From NCBI RefSeq assembly GCF_030680935.1, contig NZ_JAUXUP010000042.1, positions 1-64,000 on the forward strand: 64,000 nt of DNA, written 5' to 3'. Below are positions 51,053 through 60,820 of this stretch, one piece after another. Both the position numbers and the translations under genes were made by a program. This DNA comes from Polaromonas sp. GTDB lineage: Bacteria; Pseudomonadota; Gammaproteobacteria; Burkholderiales; Burkholderiaceae_C. The notes below the pieces were generated by a model that searched no databases, was not told the origin of the DNA, and worked only from the letters and a program-made list of their open reading frames with translations. Every line of letters begins with the position of its first letter. Position 1 is the first letter of the stretch.

Positions 51053-51124
51053 ATCCTCCTGCTTCCTGTTTTCTGTCCTGGCGCGTGTTGCGCCCGGGCG
51101 GTTTCCATGTTGTCTGGAGGTTTC

Positions 51125-52462
51125 ATGTCTGTTTTTTCCACTACTTGTCGGGCGCGTCTGATTCGGAGTCTGCTCGCGGCCACCTTGCTGGCTCCTGCCA
51201 CGGGGTCGCTCCGGGCCACCGAACCCTTGTCTTTGCAGGAGGCGCAAAAACTTGCTGCCGCCCGCTCCGGGCAATTGCTTGCGCAGAACGCCTCCTCAAG
51301 AGCAGCACGCGAGATGGCGGTGTCGGCCGGCCAGTTGCCGGACCCGGTCCTCAAGCTCGGCATTGACAACCTGCCTGCCTCCGGCCCCGACCGGCTGAGT
51401 CTGGGCCGCGACTTCATGACCATGCGCCGCATCGGGCTGATGCAGGAACTGCCGCGCGCTGAAAAACGCCAACTCAGGGCTGAGCGTTTTGAGCGTGACG
51501 CCGAACGCGCTCTGGCACAAGGACAAGTGGCGCTGGCTGGCCTTCAGCAAGGCACGGCGCTGGCCTGGCTGGAGCGTTACTACGCGCAAGCCATGCGCGC
51601 GCTGCTGCAGCAACAGATGGAGGAAACGCGGCTGCAAGAGCAAAGCGCCGACATCGCCTTTCGCGAGGGGCGGGGTGCCCAGGCCGACGTGTTTGCGGCG
51701 CGCGCGGCGCAAATTGAGCTCGATGACCGCCTGAGCCAGATCGACCGTCAGGCCAGAGGCGCCAACCTGATGCTTGTGCGCTGGATTGGTGCGGACGCAA
51801 ACCGCCCCCTGTCGGGCGCGCCGGAGTGGAAAACCCTGAAGGGCAACAACCTCAACAACCCTGACGCCACCTTTTCCGGCGAAGAGCTCAGGCAGCACCC
51901 CAAACTGGCCGTGTCTGCGGCTGTGCTGGAGGCGGCGCAAACAGAGGCCAGGCTGGCCCAGGCCAGCACGAAGTCGGACTGGACCGTGGAAGCCGCCTAC
52001 CAGCAACGCGGGCCAGCCTATTCCAACATGGTGTCGATTGGCGTTTCCATCCCCCTGCAGTGGGACCCCAAAAACCGTCAGCACCGCGATATTGCCGCCA
52101 AGCTGGCCGCCGTGGACGAGGCCCGCGCCAACGACGAGGAAACACGCCGTGCCTACGAGGCCGAGGTACGCAGCCTGATCAATGATTGGCAAAACGGCAA
52201 GGAACGTATTGCGCGTTACACCGGCCAGATGATTCCCGTGGCCGGGCAACGCTCGGCGGCGGCGCTGACGGCTTACCGCATTGGTAAAGGCGATCTGGCC
52301 AGCGTGCTGGCGGCGCGGCGCGACGAGATCAGCACGCGCATTCAGACCTTGAGCCTTGAGCTGGAAACCGCGCGGCTGTGGGCGCAACTGAATTACCTGA
52401 AACCCGACAACAGCATCGCGCCCGCCGCGACCGCCACCACATTCTTCAAAGGCCAGCCATGA
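51125..52462 (+). CDS. cusC: TolC-family outer membrane protein (CusC-like)
   Basis: A 445-residue outer membrane channel with a signal peptide but no lipobox. TolC-type repeats include L-S-L-Q-E-A-Q-K-L-A-A-A-R near residue 36, the coiled-coil Q-L-P-D-P-V-L-K-L-G near 73 and a second repeat with V-S-I-G-V-S-I-P-L-Q-W near 304. The ATG at 51125 has GGAGG upstream. It overlaps CusB by four bases, so the trio forms one operon. Note the other TolC-type gene at 23097. Confidence 0.85.
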   Translation: MSVFSTTCRARLIRSLLAATLLAPATGSLRATEPLSLQEAQKLAAARSGQLLAQNASSRAAREMAVSAGQLPDPVLKLGIDNLPASGPDRLSLGRDFMTMRRIGLMQELPRAEKRQLRAERFERDAERALAQGQVALAGLQQGTALAWLERYYAQAMRALLQQQMEETRLQEQSADIAFREGRGAQADVFAARAAQIELDDRLSQIDRQARGANLMLVRWIGADANRPLSGAPEWKTLKGNNLNNPDATFSGEELRQHPKLAVSAAVLEAAQTEARLAQASTKSDWTVEAAYQQRGPAYSNMVSIGVSIPLQWDPKNRQHRDIAAKLAAVDEARANDEETRRAYEAEVRSLINDWQNGKERIARYTGQMIPVAGQRSAAALTAYRIGKGDLASVLAARRDEISTRIQTLSLELETARLWAQLNYLKPDNSIAPAATATTFFKGQP

Positions 52463-54102
52463 TCACCCAGAAAAAACTTGTCGCGGCGCTGCTGGCCACA
52501 GGCCTGATCGCCCTGCTCGGAGCGGGCGCCTATGGCCTGTACACCCTGGGCATGCAGCGTGGCATGCAGGCCGCAGAAACAAGCACAACTGCCGCCCCAG
52601 GCGCTGCCGCAGAACCGGGAAGCGCAGCATTGCCGCAGGGCATCGCGGAAGGTGAAGACGCGACGCGGCGGCACATCAGCGCCGGCATCAAGGCGGGTGA
52701 TACCGACCCGGCCAACGGCCAGCGCGTGCTGTACTACCACGACCCCATGGTGCCGGGCAACAAGTTCGACAAACCGGCCAAGTCGCCCTTCATGGACATG
52801 ATGCTGGTGCCGGTCTACGCCGGCGGCGACACCGACCAGGGCAAGGTGACTGTCAGCCCGCGTACCCAGCAAAACCTGGGCGTGCGCACAGCGCCGGTGA
52901 CCGAGGGCACGCTGTCGCCCGAGGTGGCGGCCGTCGGCAGCATCGCCTTCAATGAGCGCGACCAGGTCATCGTCCAGGCCAGGGCGGCGGGCTATGTGGA
53001 GCGTCTGCATGTGCGGGCCACGCTGGACAGCGTTGTGCAGGGCCAGCCACTGGCTGAACTGTATGTGCCGGAGTGGGTGGCAGCGCAGGAAGAGTACGTT
53101 GCCGTCAGCCGCATGCAGGGTCCCAACCTGGCAGGTCTGGTGGACGGCGCGCGCCAGCGCATGCGCCAGGCCGGCATGAGCGAAACACAAATTGCTGCGG
53201 TGCAGGCCAGTGGCAAGCCAAGCGCGCGCAGCACGCTGGTGGCACCGATAAGCGGTGTCGTCACCGAGCTGGCCGCACGGGAAGGCATGACGGTGATGCC
53301 CGGCGCGACTCTGTTCCGGATCAACGGCTTGTCTACCGTCTGGGCCAACGCGGAGGTGCCGGAAAGCCAGGCGGCGGCCTTGCGCCCCGGCGCCAGGGTG
53401 CAGGCCAGAAGCCCGGCGGTGCCGGGCATGACGTTTAGCGGCAAGGTCCAGGCCATCCTGCCGGAAGTCAACCCCGGCACACGCACCATCAAGGCCAGGC
53501 TGGAGCTGGCCAACCCCGGAGCGCGCCTGGTGCCCGGCATGTTTGTGCAGATGCAGCTGATGGATAGCCGGGTTGGCAAGGTGCTGCTGATTCCGACCGA
53601 GGCGGTGATCCAGACCGGCAAACGCAGCGTGGTGTTGCTCGCCGAAAAGGAGGGCCGCTTCCGGCCGGTGGAAGTCGAGATCGGCATCGAAAGCGGCGGC
53701 CAGACCGAAATCACCAAGGGGCTGCAAGCGGGCCAGCAGGTGGTGGTGTCATCGCAATTCCTGATCGACTCGGAAGCCAGCCTCAAGGGCGTGGAGGCCC
53801 GGCTCAACGACCCGGGCGCAGGCGCCGCGGCCAGCGCCGCACCGAGGCATCTGGGTGAAGCCAAAGTTGATGCCGTGGACGGGAGTGCGGTGACACTCAC
53901 CCACGGGCCAATCGCCTCGCTGAAGTGGGGCGCCATGACCATGGACTTCAAGCTGCCCGCCACCGGTCTGCCGCGCAATGTGCGTGCTGGCGATGCGGTG
54001 ACCTTTGAGTTCTACATGAACGCCGAGGGCCTGCCGCAACTGACCGGCATCACGCCGATGACCTCGGCAACGGCGCCAAAATCCCTGGGCAACAAGCCAT
54101 GA
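52459..54102 (+). CDS. cusB: RND efflux membrane-fusion protein (CusB-like) with C-terminal CusF domain
   Basis: A 547-residue periplasmic adaptor. After an N-terminal membrane helix, a metal-binding segment reads Y-Y-H-D-P-M-V-P-G, then D-M-M-L-V-P-V-Y near residue 115. The lipoyl, barrel and membrane-proximal parts follow ([11 protein letters not shown] near 200, W-A-N-A-E-V near 294). The last 75 residues resemble a CusF domain: [20 protein letters not shown]. Fusing the metallochaperone to the adaptor is uncommon relative to the E. coli arrangement, where CusF is separate. Start overlap with CusC supports coupled translation. Confidence 0.87.
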   Translation: MITQKKLVAALLATGLIALLGAGAYGLYTLGMQRGMQAAETSTTAAPGAAAEPGSAALPQGIAEGEDATRRHISAGIKAGDTDPANGQRVLYYHDPMVPGNKFDKPAKSPFMDMMLVPVYAGGDTDQGKVTVSPRTQQNLGVRTAPVTEGTLSPEVAAVGSIAFNERDQVIVQARAAGYVERLHVRATLDSVVQGQPLAELYVPEWVAAQEEYVAVSRMQGPNLAGLVDGARQRMRQAGMSETQIAAVQASGKPSARSTLVAPISGVVTELAAREGMTVMPGATLFRINGLSTVWANAEVPESQAAALRPGARVQARSPAVPGMTFSGKVQAILPEVNPGTRTIKARLELANPGARLVPGMFVQMQLMDSRVGKVLLIPTEAVIQTGKRSVVLLAEKEGRFRPVEVEIGIESGGQTEITKGLQAGQQVVVSSQFLIDSEASLKGVEARLNDPGAGAAASAAPRHLGEAKVDAVDGSAVTLTHGPIASLKWGAMTMDFKLPATGLPRNVRAGDAVTFEFYMNAEGLPQLTGITPMTSATAPKSLGNKP

Positions 54103-57100
54103 TCGCGGGCCTGATTCGTTGGTCCATCATCAACCGCTTTCTGGTGCTGCTGGCCACGCTGATGATCAGCGCCTGGGGTGTCTATGCGGTGCTGAAAACG
54201 CCGCTGGATGCCCTGCCCGACCTGTCGGATGTGCAGGTGATCATCCGCACCACCTACCCCGGCCAGGCGCCGCGCATTGTGGAAAACCAGGTGACCTATC
54301 CGCTGACCACCACCATGTTGTCAGTACCAGGCGCCAAGACGGTGCGCGGCTACTCCTTCTTCGGCGACTCATTTGTCTATGTGCTGTTCGAAGACGGCAC
54401 CGATTTGTACTGGGCGCGTTCGCGTGTGCTGGAGTATTTGAACCAGGTGCAGTCACGCCTGCCCGCCGGTGCCAAGGCCTCACTAGGTCCGGACGCCACC
54501 GGCGTGGGCTGGATCTACCAGTACGCGCTGGTTGACCGCAGCGGCACGCAGGATGCGTCGCAACTGCGCGCCCTGCAGGACTGGTTTTTGAAGTACGAAC
54601 TCAAGACGGTGCCCAACGTGGCCGAGGTGGCGTCCGTAGGCGGCATGGTGCGGCAGTACCAGGTAGTGCTGGACCCCGACAAACTCGCCGCCTACCGCAT
54701 CCCTTTGAGCCGGGTGCAGGAAGCGCTGCAAAAGGCCAACCAGGAAAGCGGCGGGTCGGTGCTGGAGCTGGGCGAGGCCGAATACATGGTGCGTGCCTCT
54801 GGCTATCTGCAGAATCTGGACGACTTTCGCAAGGTGCCGCTCATGACCACCGATGCGGGTGTGTCGGTGCGGCTGGGTGATGTGGCGCGCATCCAGCTCG
54901 GCCCCGAGATGCGGCGCGGTATCGGCGAGCTGGACGGGGAAGGCGAAGCCACCGGCGGCGTGATCGTGATGCGTTCGGGTAAAAACGCGCTGGAGACCAT
55001 TGCAGCCGTCAAGGCCAAATTGCAGGAGCTTCAGGGCAGCCTGCCCAAGGGCGTGGAAATTGTCCCGGTGTATGACCGCGCCGGTCTGATCGAGCGGGCC
55101 ATCAACAACCTCGGCTTCAAGCTGCTGGAAGAGTTTGCGGTGGTGGCGCTGGTCTGCCTGCTCTTCCTGTTTCACCTGCGCTCGGCGCTGGTGGCGATTG
55201 TCTCGCTGCCGCTGGGCATTCTGGCGGCCTTTATCGTCATGCATTACCAGGGCGTCAATGCCAACATCATGTCGCTGGGCGGCATTGCCATTGCCATAGG
55301 CGCCATGGTTGATGCGGCAGTGGTGATGATAGAAAACGCGCACAAACACCTGGAGCAGTGGAAGCATGACCATCCTGATCTCACGCTTGCCGGTGAGGCC
55401 CGCTGGAAGGTGATCGGTGACTCGGCGGCGGAAGTCGGCCCAGCGCTGTTTTTCTCGCTGCTGATCATCACGCTGTCTTTCATCCCCGTGTTCACACTGG
55501 AGGCCCAGGAGGGGCGGCTGTTTGCCCCGCTGGCGTTTACCAAGACGTATGCCATGGCGGCGGCGGCCGGCCTGTCAGTCACCCTGATTCCGGTGCTCAT
55601 GGGCTACCTGATTCGCGGTCGTATTCCCGACGAAAAGGCCAACCCGCTGAACCGGGGGTTGATCAGGCTGTATCAGCCGCTGCTGGGCGCGGTGCTGAAC
55701 TGGCCCAAGCTCACGCTGGGCATCGCCGCGCTGCTGCTGGCCGTGAGCCTGTGGCCCTTGCAGCATATTGGCGGTGAGTTCATGCCGCGTCTGGACGAGG
55801 GCGACCTGCTCTACATGCCATCCGCCCTGCCCGGCCTGTCGGCAGGCAAGGCGGCGGAATTGCTGCAGCAGACCGACCGCCTGATCAAGACGGTGCCGGA
55901 AGTGCTCAGTGTTTACGGCAAAGCTGGCCGGGCAGAAACCGCGACCGACCCTGCTCCCATGGAGATGTTCGAGACCACCATTCAGTTCAAACCCAAAGAC
56001 GAATGGCGGCCCGGCATGACGCAGGACAAACTGGTCGAGGAGCTGGACCGCATTGTCAAGGTGCCGGGGCTGGCCAACATCTGGGTGCCGCCCATCCGCA
56101 ACCGCATTGACATGCTGGCCACCGGCATCAAGAGCCCGGTGGGTGTGAAGGTGGCGGGTGCGGACCTGGCAACCATAGACCGTGCCACCGGCGAGATCGA
56201 ACGCGTGCTCAAAGACGTGCCGGGCGTCAGCAGCGCCCTGGCCGAGCGCCTGACCGGGGGGCGTTATGTGGATGTGAACATCCGGCGCGACGATGCGGCC
56301 CGCTTCGGCATGAACATCGCCGATGTGCAGGCCGTGATCAGCTCGGCAGTGGGCGGCGAAAACCTGGGGGGGAGCAACGGCGAGGTGGTGATCGGACTGC
56401 AGCGCTTTTCGATCAACGTGCGCTACCCGCGTGAAATCCGCGACTCGCTGGACAAGCTGCGCAAGCTGCCCATCGTCAGCGAACGCGGGGCACGGCTGGT
56501 GCTGTCGGATGTGGCCGACATCCGCATCACCGACGGCCCGCCGATGCTGCGCAGCGAAAACGCCCGTCTGTCAGGCTGGGTCTATGTGGACATCCGTGGC
56601 CGTGACCTGCGCTCGGCAGTCAAGGACATGCAGGCGGCAGTGGCGGCGCAGGTCAAGCTGCCGCCGGGGTATTCCATTTCCTGGTCGGGGCAGTTCGAGT
56701 TTCTGGAGCGGGCCACGGCCAAACTCAAGGTGGTGGTGCCGTTCACGCTGCTGATCATTTTTGTGCTGCTGTACCTGACCTTCAAGCGTTTTGATGATGC
56801 CTTCCTGATCATGACCACCCTGCCCTTTGCGCTGATTGGCGGCATCTGGTTGCTCTATCTGCTGAGCTACAACCTGTCGGTCGCCGGAGCGGTAGGTTTC
56901 ATCGCGCTGGCCGGCGTGTCGGCCGAGTTCGGCGTCATCATGCTGCTCTACCTCAAGCAGGCCTGGGACAAGCGTATCGCAGAAGGCAAGACCACGGGCG
57001 CCGACCTGGTGGATGCGATCAACGAAGGCGCAGTGCTCAGGGTAAGGCCCAAGGCCATGACAGTGGCTGTCATCCTGGGCGGCTTGTTTCCCATCATGTG

Positions 57101-57272
57101 GGGCAGCGGCACCGGCTCGGAAGTGATGCAGCGAATTGCCGCGCCCATGGTCGGGGGCATGATCACCGCGCCGCTGCTGTCGATGTTTGTGCTGCCAGCC
57201 GCGTATCTGCTCATCCGGCGCAGGCGCTGCGCGGCAGAAGGCAAGCCGGCCGCAGGGAGCGGGGCTGTTTGA
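54099..57272 (+). CDS. cusA: Heavy-metal RND pump (CusA-like)
   Basis: A 1057-residue inner membrane pump of the HME-RND family with 12 membrane helices. Periplasmic metal-binding methionines are conserved in L-L-Y-M-P-S near residue 569, M-E-M-F-E-T near 623 and R-I-D-M-L-A-T-G near 668, matching the Met triad of Cu(I)/Ag(I) pumps. The proton-relay region [13 protein letters not shown] lies near residue 404. It starts within the CusB stop codon. Copper or silver export is the expected role. Confidence 0.92.
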   Translation: MIAGLIRWSIINRFLVLLATLMISAWGVYAVLKTPLDALPDLSDVQVIIRTTYPGQAPRIVENQVTYPLTTTMLSVPGAKTVRGYSFFGDSFVYVLFEDGTDLYWARSRVLEYLNQVQSRLPAGAKASLGPDATGVGWIYQYALVDRSGTQDASQLRALQDWFLKYELKTVPNVAEVASVGGMVRQYQVVLDPDKLAAYRIPLSRVQEALQKANQESGGSVLELGEAEYMVRASGYLQNLDDFRKVPLMTTDAGVSVRLGDVARIQLGPEMRRGIGELDGEGEATGGVIVMRSGKNALETIAAVKAKLQELQGSLPKGVEIVPVYDRAGLIERAINNLGFKLLEEFAVVALVCLLFLFHLRSALVAIVSLPLGILAAFIVMHYQGVNANIMSLGGIAIAIGAMVDAAVVMIENAHKHLEQWKHDHPDLTLAGEARWKVIGDSAAEVGPALFFSLLIITLSFIPVFTLEAQEGRLFAPLAFTKTYAMAAAAGLSVTLIPVLMGYLIRGRIPDEKANPLNRGLIRLYQPLLGAVLNWPKLTLGIAALLLAVSLWPLQHIGGEFMPRLDEGDLLYMPSALPGLSAGKAAELLQQTDRLIKTVPEVLSVYGKAGRAETATDPAPMEMFETTIQFKPKDEWRPGMTQDKLVEELDRIVKVPGLANIWVPPIRNRIDMLATGIKSPVGVKVAGADLATIDRATGEIERVLKDVPGVSSALAERLTGGRYVDVNIRRDDAARFGMNIADVQAVISSAVGGENLGGSNGEVVIGLQRFSINVRYPREIRDSLDKLRKLPIVSERGARLVLSDVADIRITDGPPMLRSENARLSGWVYVDIRGRDLRSAVKDMQAAVAAQVKLPPGYSISWSGQFEFLERATAKLKVVVPFTLLIIFVLLYLTFKRFDDAFLIMTTLPFALIGGIWLLYLLSYNLSVAGAVGFIALAGVSAEFGVIMLLYLKQAWDKRIAEGKTTGADLVDAINEGAVLRVRPKAMTVAVILGGLFPIMWGSGTGSEVMQRIAAPMVGGMITAPLLSMFVLPAAYLLIRRRRCAAEGKPAAGSGAV

Positions 57273-57483
57273 CATAGCGCAAGCCCGCAAGGTTTCGCGG
57301 GCGCCAGGCGCACGCATCGGAGCCGCAGCATGGCTTTTTTGCGCTAGGCTGACACTTCGGCCTGTTATCGCTGTTTTTGCAAAATGCACCCGTGGCGTCG
57401 GCAGGCTCCAATCCACGATCGCCCATGACCGCCTCACGTCTTCCCCCGCGCAGAGTCGTGCACCTTCGACAGGGGCAGCCAGC

Positions 57484-58491
57484 ATGAACCTGATCATGCT
57501 CGTCCTGCAGTTTCTGCTGTGCGCTGTGCTGATCGCCGGTGCAGGCTATGTGCTGTGCCAGAGTGCCGATCACATCGCAAAAGCCACCGGGCTGACAGGA
57601 GGCTGGATGGGCCTGGCGTTGCTGGCCACGGTAACCTCGCTGCCCGAGCTGGCCTCGGGCATCAGCGCCGTCACGCTCATCGATGCACCCAACCTGGCCG
57701 TGGGCAACGCACTGGGTGCCTGTGTGTTCAACCTCGTCTTCCTGGTGGTGATAGACGCATTGCAGCCGCGCCAGCCGATCTACCGCCACGCCAGCGCGGC
57801 GCACCTGCTGTCCGCCGCCTTTGGCGTCGTGATGCTGGGCTTTGTCGCCATGAGTCTGCTGCTTCCCGCCGCCACACCTGCCATGCTGCATCTGGGGCTG
57901 TACAGCCCGGCCCTGTTGGCGCTTTACCTGCTGGCACTTCGCAGCGTCTTTGCGCACGAGCAATCGCTGCGGCGAGAAGTTGACCCCGATGCAGCCTCCG
58001 GACCACCGCCGCAGTTGAGCCTCCATTGGCGCCGTTTCGGGATGGCGGCGCTGGTGGTGCTGGCTGCCGGCAGCTGGCTGCCCTCCATTGCCGACCAATT
58101 GGCCCAGACCATGGGCTGGAGCCGGAGCTTTGTCGGCACGCTGCTGATGGCCTTGGTCACGACGCTGCCCGAAATCGCCGTCACGCTGTCAGCGCTGCGC
58201 CTGCGTGCACTCGACATGGCCATCGGCAACCTGCTCGGCAGCAACCTGTTCAACGTGACCATTCTGGCGGTTGACGACATCTTCTACACCCGCGGGCCGC
58301 TGCTGGCCAATGTCTCGCCCGTACATGCGGGTACGGCCGTCGCCGCCGTGGTCATGAGCGGGCTGGTGATGATCGGGCTGGTGATGCGGCCGCAGGGCCG
58401 CGCACTGCGTTTTGTGAGCTGGGTGAGCGTGGGGCTGCTGGCCATCTATCTGCTCAATGCGGCGCTGGTCTTTCTGCACGGCGACGCCTGA
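57484..58491 (+). CDS. CaCA-superfamily sodium/calcium antiporter
   Basis: A 335-residue membrane protein with about ten helices and two inverted alpha repeats: T-V-T-S-L-P-E-L-A-S-G near residue 53 with G-N-A-L-G-A-C-V-F-N-L, and L-V-T-T-L-P-E-I-A-V near 225 with G-N-L-L-G-S-N-L-F-N-V. The conserved acidic residues in both repeats are present. It would exchange Ca2+ (or another cation) for Na+ or H+. It lies 212 bases after the Cus operon; whether it serves metal resistance is unknown. Confidence 0.87.
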   Translation: MNLIMLVLQFLLCAVLIAGAGYVLCQSADHIAKATGLTGGWMGLALLATVTSLPELASGISAVTLIDAPNLAVGNALGACVFNLVFLVVIDALQPRQPIYRHASAAHLLSAAFGVVMLGFVAMSLLLPAATPAMLHLGLYSPALLALYLLALRSVFAHEQSLRREVDPDAASGPPPQLSLHWRRFGMAALVVLAAGSWLPSIADQLAQTMGWSRSFVGTLLMALVTTLPEIAVTLSALRLRALDMAIGNLLGSNLFNVTILAVDDIFYTRGPLLANVSPVHAGTAVAAVVMSGLVMIGLVMRPQGRALRFVSWVSVGLLAIYLLNAALVFLHGDA

Positions 58492-58542
58492 CCCAGGCAG
58501 AATGAATCGGGTTCCCCGGTCCATGCTTCCGGAAGACCTCCC

Positions 58543-58608
58543 TTATTGCTATGCTGGCTATAGCATCCAGCGTCCGCCAGTCAAGGGCCTGCAGCCGCTT
58601 TCATCAAA
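58543..58608. repeat. Dispersed repeat B, copy at 58.5 kb
   Basis: TTATTGCTATGCTGGCTATA, GCATCCAGCGTCCGCCAGTC, then AAGGGCCTGCAG and CCGCTTTCATCA reproduce the order of repeat B words. It lies in the gap between the antiporter and the TAXI protein. Confidence 0.6.
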
Positions 58609-58659
58609 ACTCTAACGCAGCGCCACAGGCCGGTCGATCATGCATGATAAGGTGCACCC

Positions 58660-59994
58660 ATGCCCAAAACCATACGTTACACCCTGCTGTCCCTGCGCGA
58701 CCTGTGGGTGTCGGCCGGGCCGTTCATCGTCGTCGCCTTGACGCTGCTGGTGGCGGCCTACTGGTGGCTGGACCCCAACCCACCCAAACGTGTCACCCTG
58801 GCCACGGGCCCGGCGCAAAGCGCTTATGAAGAGTTTGGCAAGCGTTACGCCACACTCCTGGCGAAAGACGGCATCGAAGTCATGCTGCTGCCTTCGCAGG
58901 GCTCTGCACACAACCTGCAACTGCTGCGCGAAGGCAAGGCCGACCTCGGTTTTGTGCAGGGTGGCACCAGTACTTACGACGAAGCAGACGCAGAATCCCT
59001 GACTTCGCTGGGCAGCCTGTTTGTTGAACCGCTGTGGCTGTTTTACCGTGAAGAGCTGGCGCGAAGAGCCAAAAAAGACTCAGCCATCACTTCACTGGTT
59101 CAGTTGCAGGGGCTGCGTATCAACCTGGGCACACCAGGCAGTGGTGTACCCAATCTGATGGGCAAGTTGCTTGAGAGCAACCGGATCGAGCCGGCAAGCC
59201 TCAAAGTCTCGAACCTGGACCAGACGCCAGCCACCGTGGCCTTTCTGAACGGTGAACTGGATGCCATCGTGTTTGCCTCGGCCCCCGAATCCCTGATGGT
59301 GCAGATGCTGCTGCAGACACCCGGCGTCAAGCTCATGAATTTCACCCACAGCGAGGCTTACTCCAAACGGTTTTCTTTCCTGAGCACTGCGCGCCTGCCG
59401 CAAGGCGTGGTGGATCTGGCGCGCAATGTTCCGGCCGAAGACGTCAATCTTGTGGCGCCCACGACGTCGCTGATAGCCAGAACCACCACCCATCCGGCGC
59501 TTGTGCAGTTGTTTGCACAGGCCGGCAATGTGATTCACGGGCCGGCAGGCTGGTTCAAGGCGGCGCGTGAATTCCCCAACCGCGACAACAGCGAACTGCC
59601 CATTTCAAAGGAAGCCGAACGGGCGATCAAAAACGATGCACCGCTGCTGCAGCGTTACCTGCCCTTCTGGGTGGCCAACCTGGTCGAACGCATGTGGCTG
59701 GTGATGGGCATCATCATTGCGGTGATGCTGCCGCTGTCGCGCATCGTGCCGCCGCTCTACGAGTTCCGCGTGCGTTCACGCATCTTCAGGTGGTATGGGC
59801 AACTGCGAGACATTGAAAACCGCATCGCCGAAACACAGAACACGAGCACCCTTCTCGATGAGCTCAACGCGCTTGAAGGCCGGGCAGAAAAAATCAGTGT
59901 TCCGCTGTCCTACACCGACGAGCTGTATGCGCTGCGCAGCAACATCCACCTCGTGCGCAAGAAGCTGCAACGCCTGGACGCGCCGTCACCCTGA
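58660..59994 (+). CDS. TAXI-family TRAP-like solute-binding protein
   Basis: A 444-residue protein. One N-terminal membrane helix (about residues 19-38), a solute-binding domain typical of TAXI proteins (T-L-A-T-G-P-A-Q-S-A-Y near residue 46, L-Q-G-L-R-I-N-L-G-T-P-G-S-G near 148), then a second membrane helix near residue 345 and a helical cytoplasmic tail. The doubly membrane-anchored form is longer than soluble TAXI receptors. No TRAP permease is adjacent. It may sense or bind a substrate at the membrane rather than feed a transporter. Confidence 0.82.
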   Translation: MPKTIRYTLLSLRDLWVSAGPFIVVALTLLVAAYWWLDPNPPKRVTLATGPAQSAYEEFGKRYATLLAKDGIEVMLLPSQGSAHNLQLLREGKADLGFVQGGTSTYDEADAESLTSLGSLFVEPLWLFYREELARRAKKDSAITSLVQLQGLRINLGTPGSGVPNLMGKLLESNRIEPASLKVSNLDQTPATVAFLNGELDAIVFASAPESLMVQMLLQTPGVKLMNFTHSEAYSKRFSFLSTARLPQGVVDLARNVPAEDVNLVAPTTSLIARTTTHPALVQLFAQAGNVIHGPAGWFKAAREFPNRDNSELPISKEAERAIKNDAPLLQRYLPFWVANLVERMWLVMGIIIAVMLPLSRIVPPLYEFRVRSRIFRWYGQLRDIENRIAETQNTSTLLDELNALEGRAEKISVPLSYTDELYALRSNIHLVRKKLQRLDAPSP

Positions 59995-60056
59995 TAAAAA
60001 CCTTGAAGCGGGCGCGGAGTTTCAGCGCGCCGGGCCTTTAGTGGCGCCGAGGCGTT

Positions 60057-60122
60057 GACTGGAATGACCCGAAAGGTCACTACCTGGAAATCATCACCCG
60101 GCCTTATGGCAGTGACGGCTGA
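60057..60122 (+). pseudogene. Remnant of a VOC/glyoxalase-fold gene
   Basis: One frame reads D-W-N-D-P-K-G-H-Y-L-E-I-I-T-R-P-Y-G and ends S-D-G-stop. D-P-x-G-H-x-L-E-I-I-T-R-P-Y-G is the highly characteristic C-terminus of vicinal-oxygen-chelate (glyoxalase/bleomycin resistance) proteins. A stop codon lies a few codons upstream in frame, so only the last 21 codons survive. It occupies the gap between the TAXI gene and the DUF1415 gene. Confidence 0.7.
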
Positions 60123-60157
60123 GCCGGCGCCACACCCGTAAACGGCTGAAGTCCCGG

Positions 60158-60694
60158 CTAAAGCCCTAGCGCCTTCCAGCCTGCAAGCCCCAGCTTCTCC
60201 AGCGTGGCGACGTTCTGCGCAAAAATCGCCTCGGCTTCCGGAAAAGCCTCGACCGCCCGCTCCACGCTTTCTTCGCGCAGCAAATGCAGGATGGCAAATG
60301 GCGCCCGGTTGGTGTAGTTGCCAATGTCCTCTGGCCCGGTGCCTTCAAACTGGAACTTCGGGTGAAAACTGGCGAGCTGCACCACGCCTTCCAATTCATG
60401 TTCATCGACCACTCCTTCCGCGATTTCCAGGAAATCGTTGAAGTCCAGAAAATCATCGAACAGGGTCGGGTGAATCAGCAGCGTGGTGTCGATCTCTTCA
60501 GCCGGCGTTGCCACCAGTAAATCCAGCTCCCGGTCCAGCTCCTCGAGCAGATCATCAGCATGGCGCGCCTTGCTGACCACCAGGCGCACCTGGTTTTTTA
60601 CGTAAACCGCTTTGGCAAACGGGCACAGGTTGAGCCCTATCACGGCTCTTTCAAGCCATTGCCGCGTTGCGGCGAGTACAGCCTCGTCAGTCAT
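60158..60694 (-). CDS. DUF1415 protein
   Basis: A 178-residue protein. The start M-T-D-E-A-V-L-A-A-T-R-Q-W-L-E-R-A-V-I-G-L-N-L-C-P-F-A-K is typical of DUF1415, as are E-L-D-R-E-L-D-L-L, L-I-H-P-T-L-F-D-D-F-L-D-F-N-D-F-L and F-H-P-K-F-Q-F near residue 102. The biochemical role is not known. The frame continues upstream to 60799, but that part is encoded by repeat A, so I set the start at the ATG at 60694. Confidence 0.87.
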   Translation of the reverse strand: MTDEAVLAATRQWLERAVIGLNLCPFAKAVYVKNQVRLVVSKARHADDLLEELDRELDLLVATPAEEIDTTLLIHPTLFDDFLDFNDFLEIAEGVVDEHELEGVVQLASFHPKFQFEGTGPEDIGNYTNRAPFAILHLLREESVERAVEAFPEAEAIFAQNVATLEKLGLAGWKALGL

Positions 60695-60728
60695 CGGCGC
60701 GACCAGAACCTGCGACGTGGGTCCCTTC

Positions 60729-60820
60729 AAGCAGGGGCCGCGGAACCGGCTTTGCCGGGCTGCAGGCGCAGCGCCCCCCCGGGGGGCAGCGCAGTACACG
60801 AAGTGACAAGCGTGGGGGCA
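60729..60820 (-). repeat. Dispersed repeat A, copy 3
   Basis: Its reverse complement begins TGCCCCCACGCTTGTCACTT, continues CGTGTACTGCGCTGCCCCCC and ends in CCGCGGCCCCTGC. It is the closest match to copy 1. It occupies the gap between the ettA stop and the DUF1415 start; an open frame from the repeat would give a false N-terminal extension to DUF1415. Confidence 0.85.

Noticed and set aside
57279-57302. GCCCGC/GCGGGC hairpin after the CusA gene as an intrinsic terminator
   Set aside because: The stem is only six pairs with a long loop and no U tract follows.
60695-60799. N-terminal extension of the DUF1415 protein
   Set aside because: It is encoded by repeat A copy 3, and the same peptide appears from repeat A copy 1 in an unrelated place.
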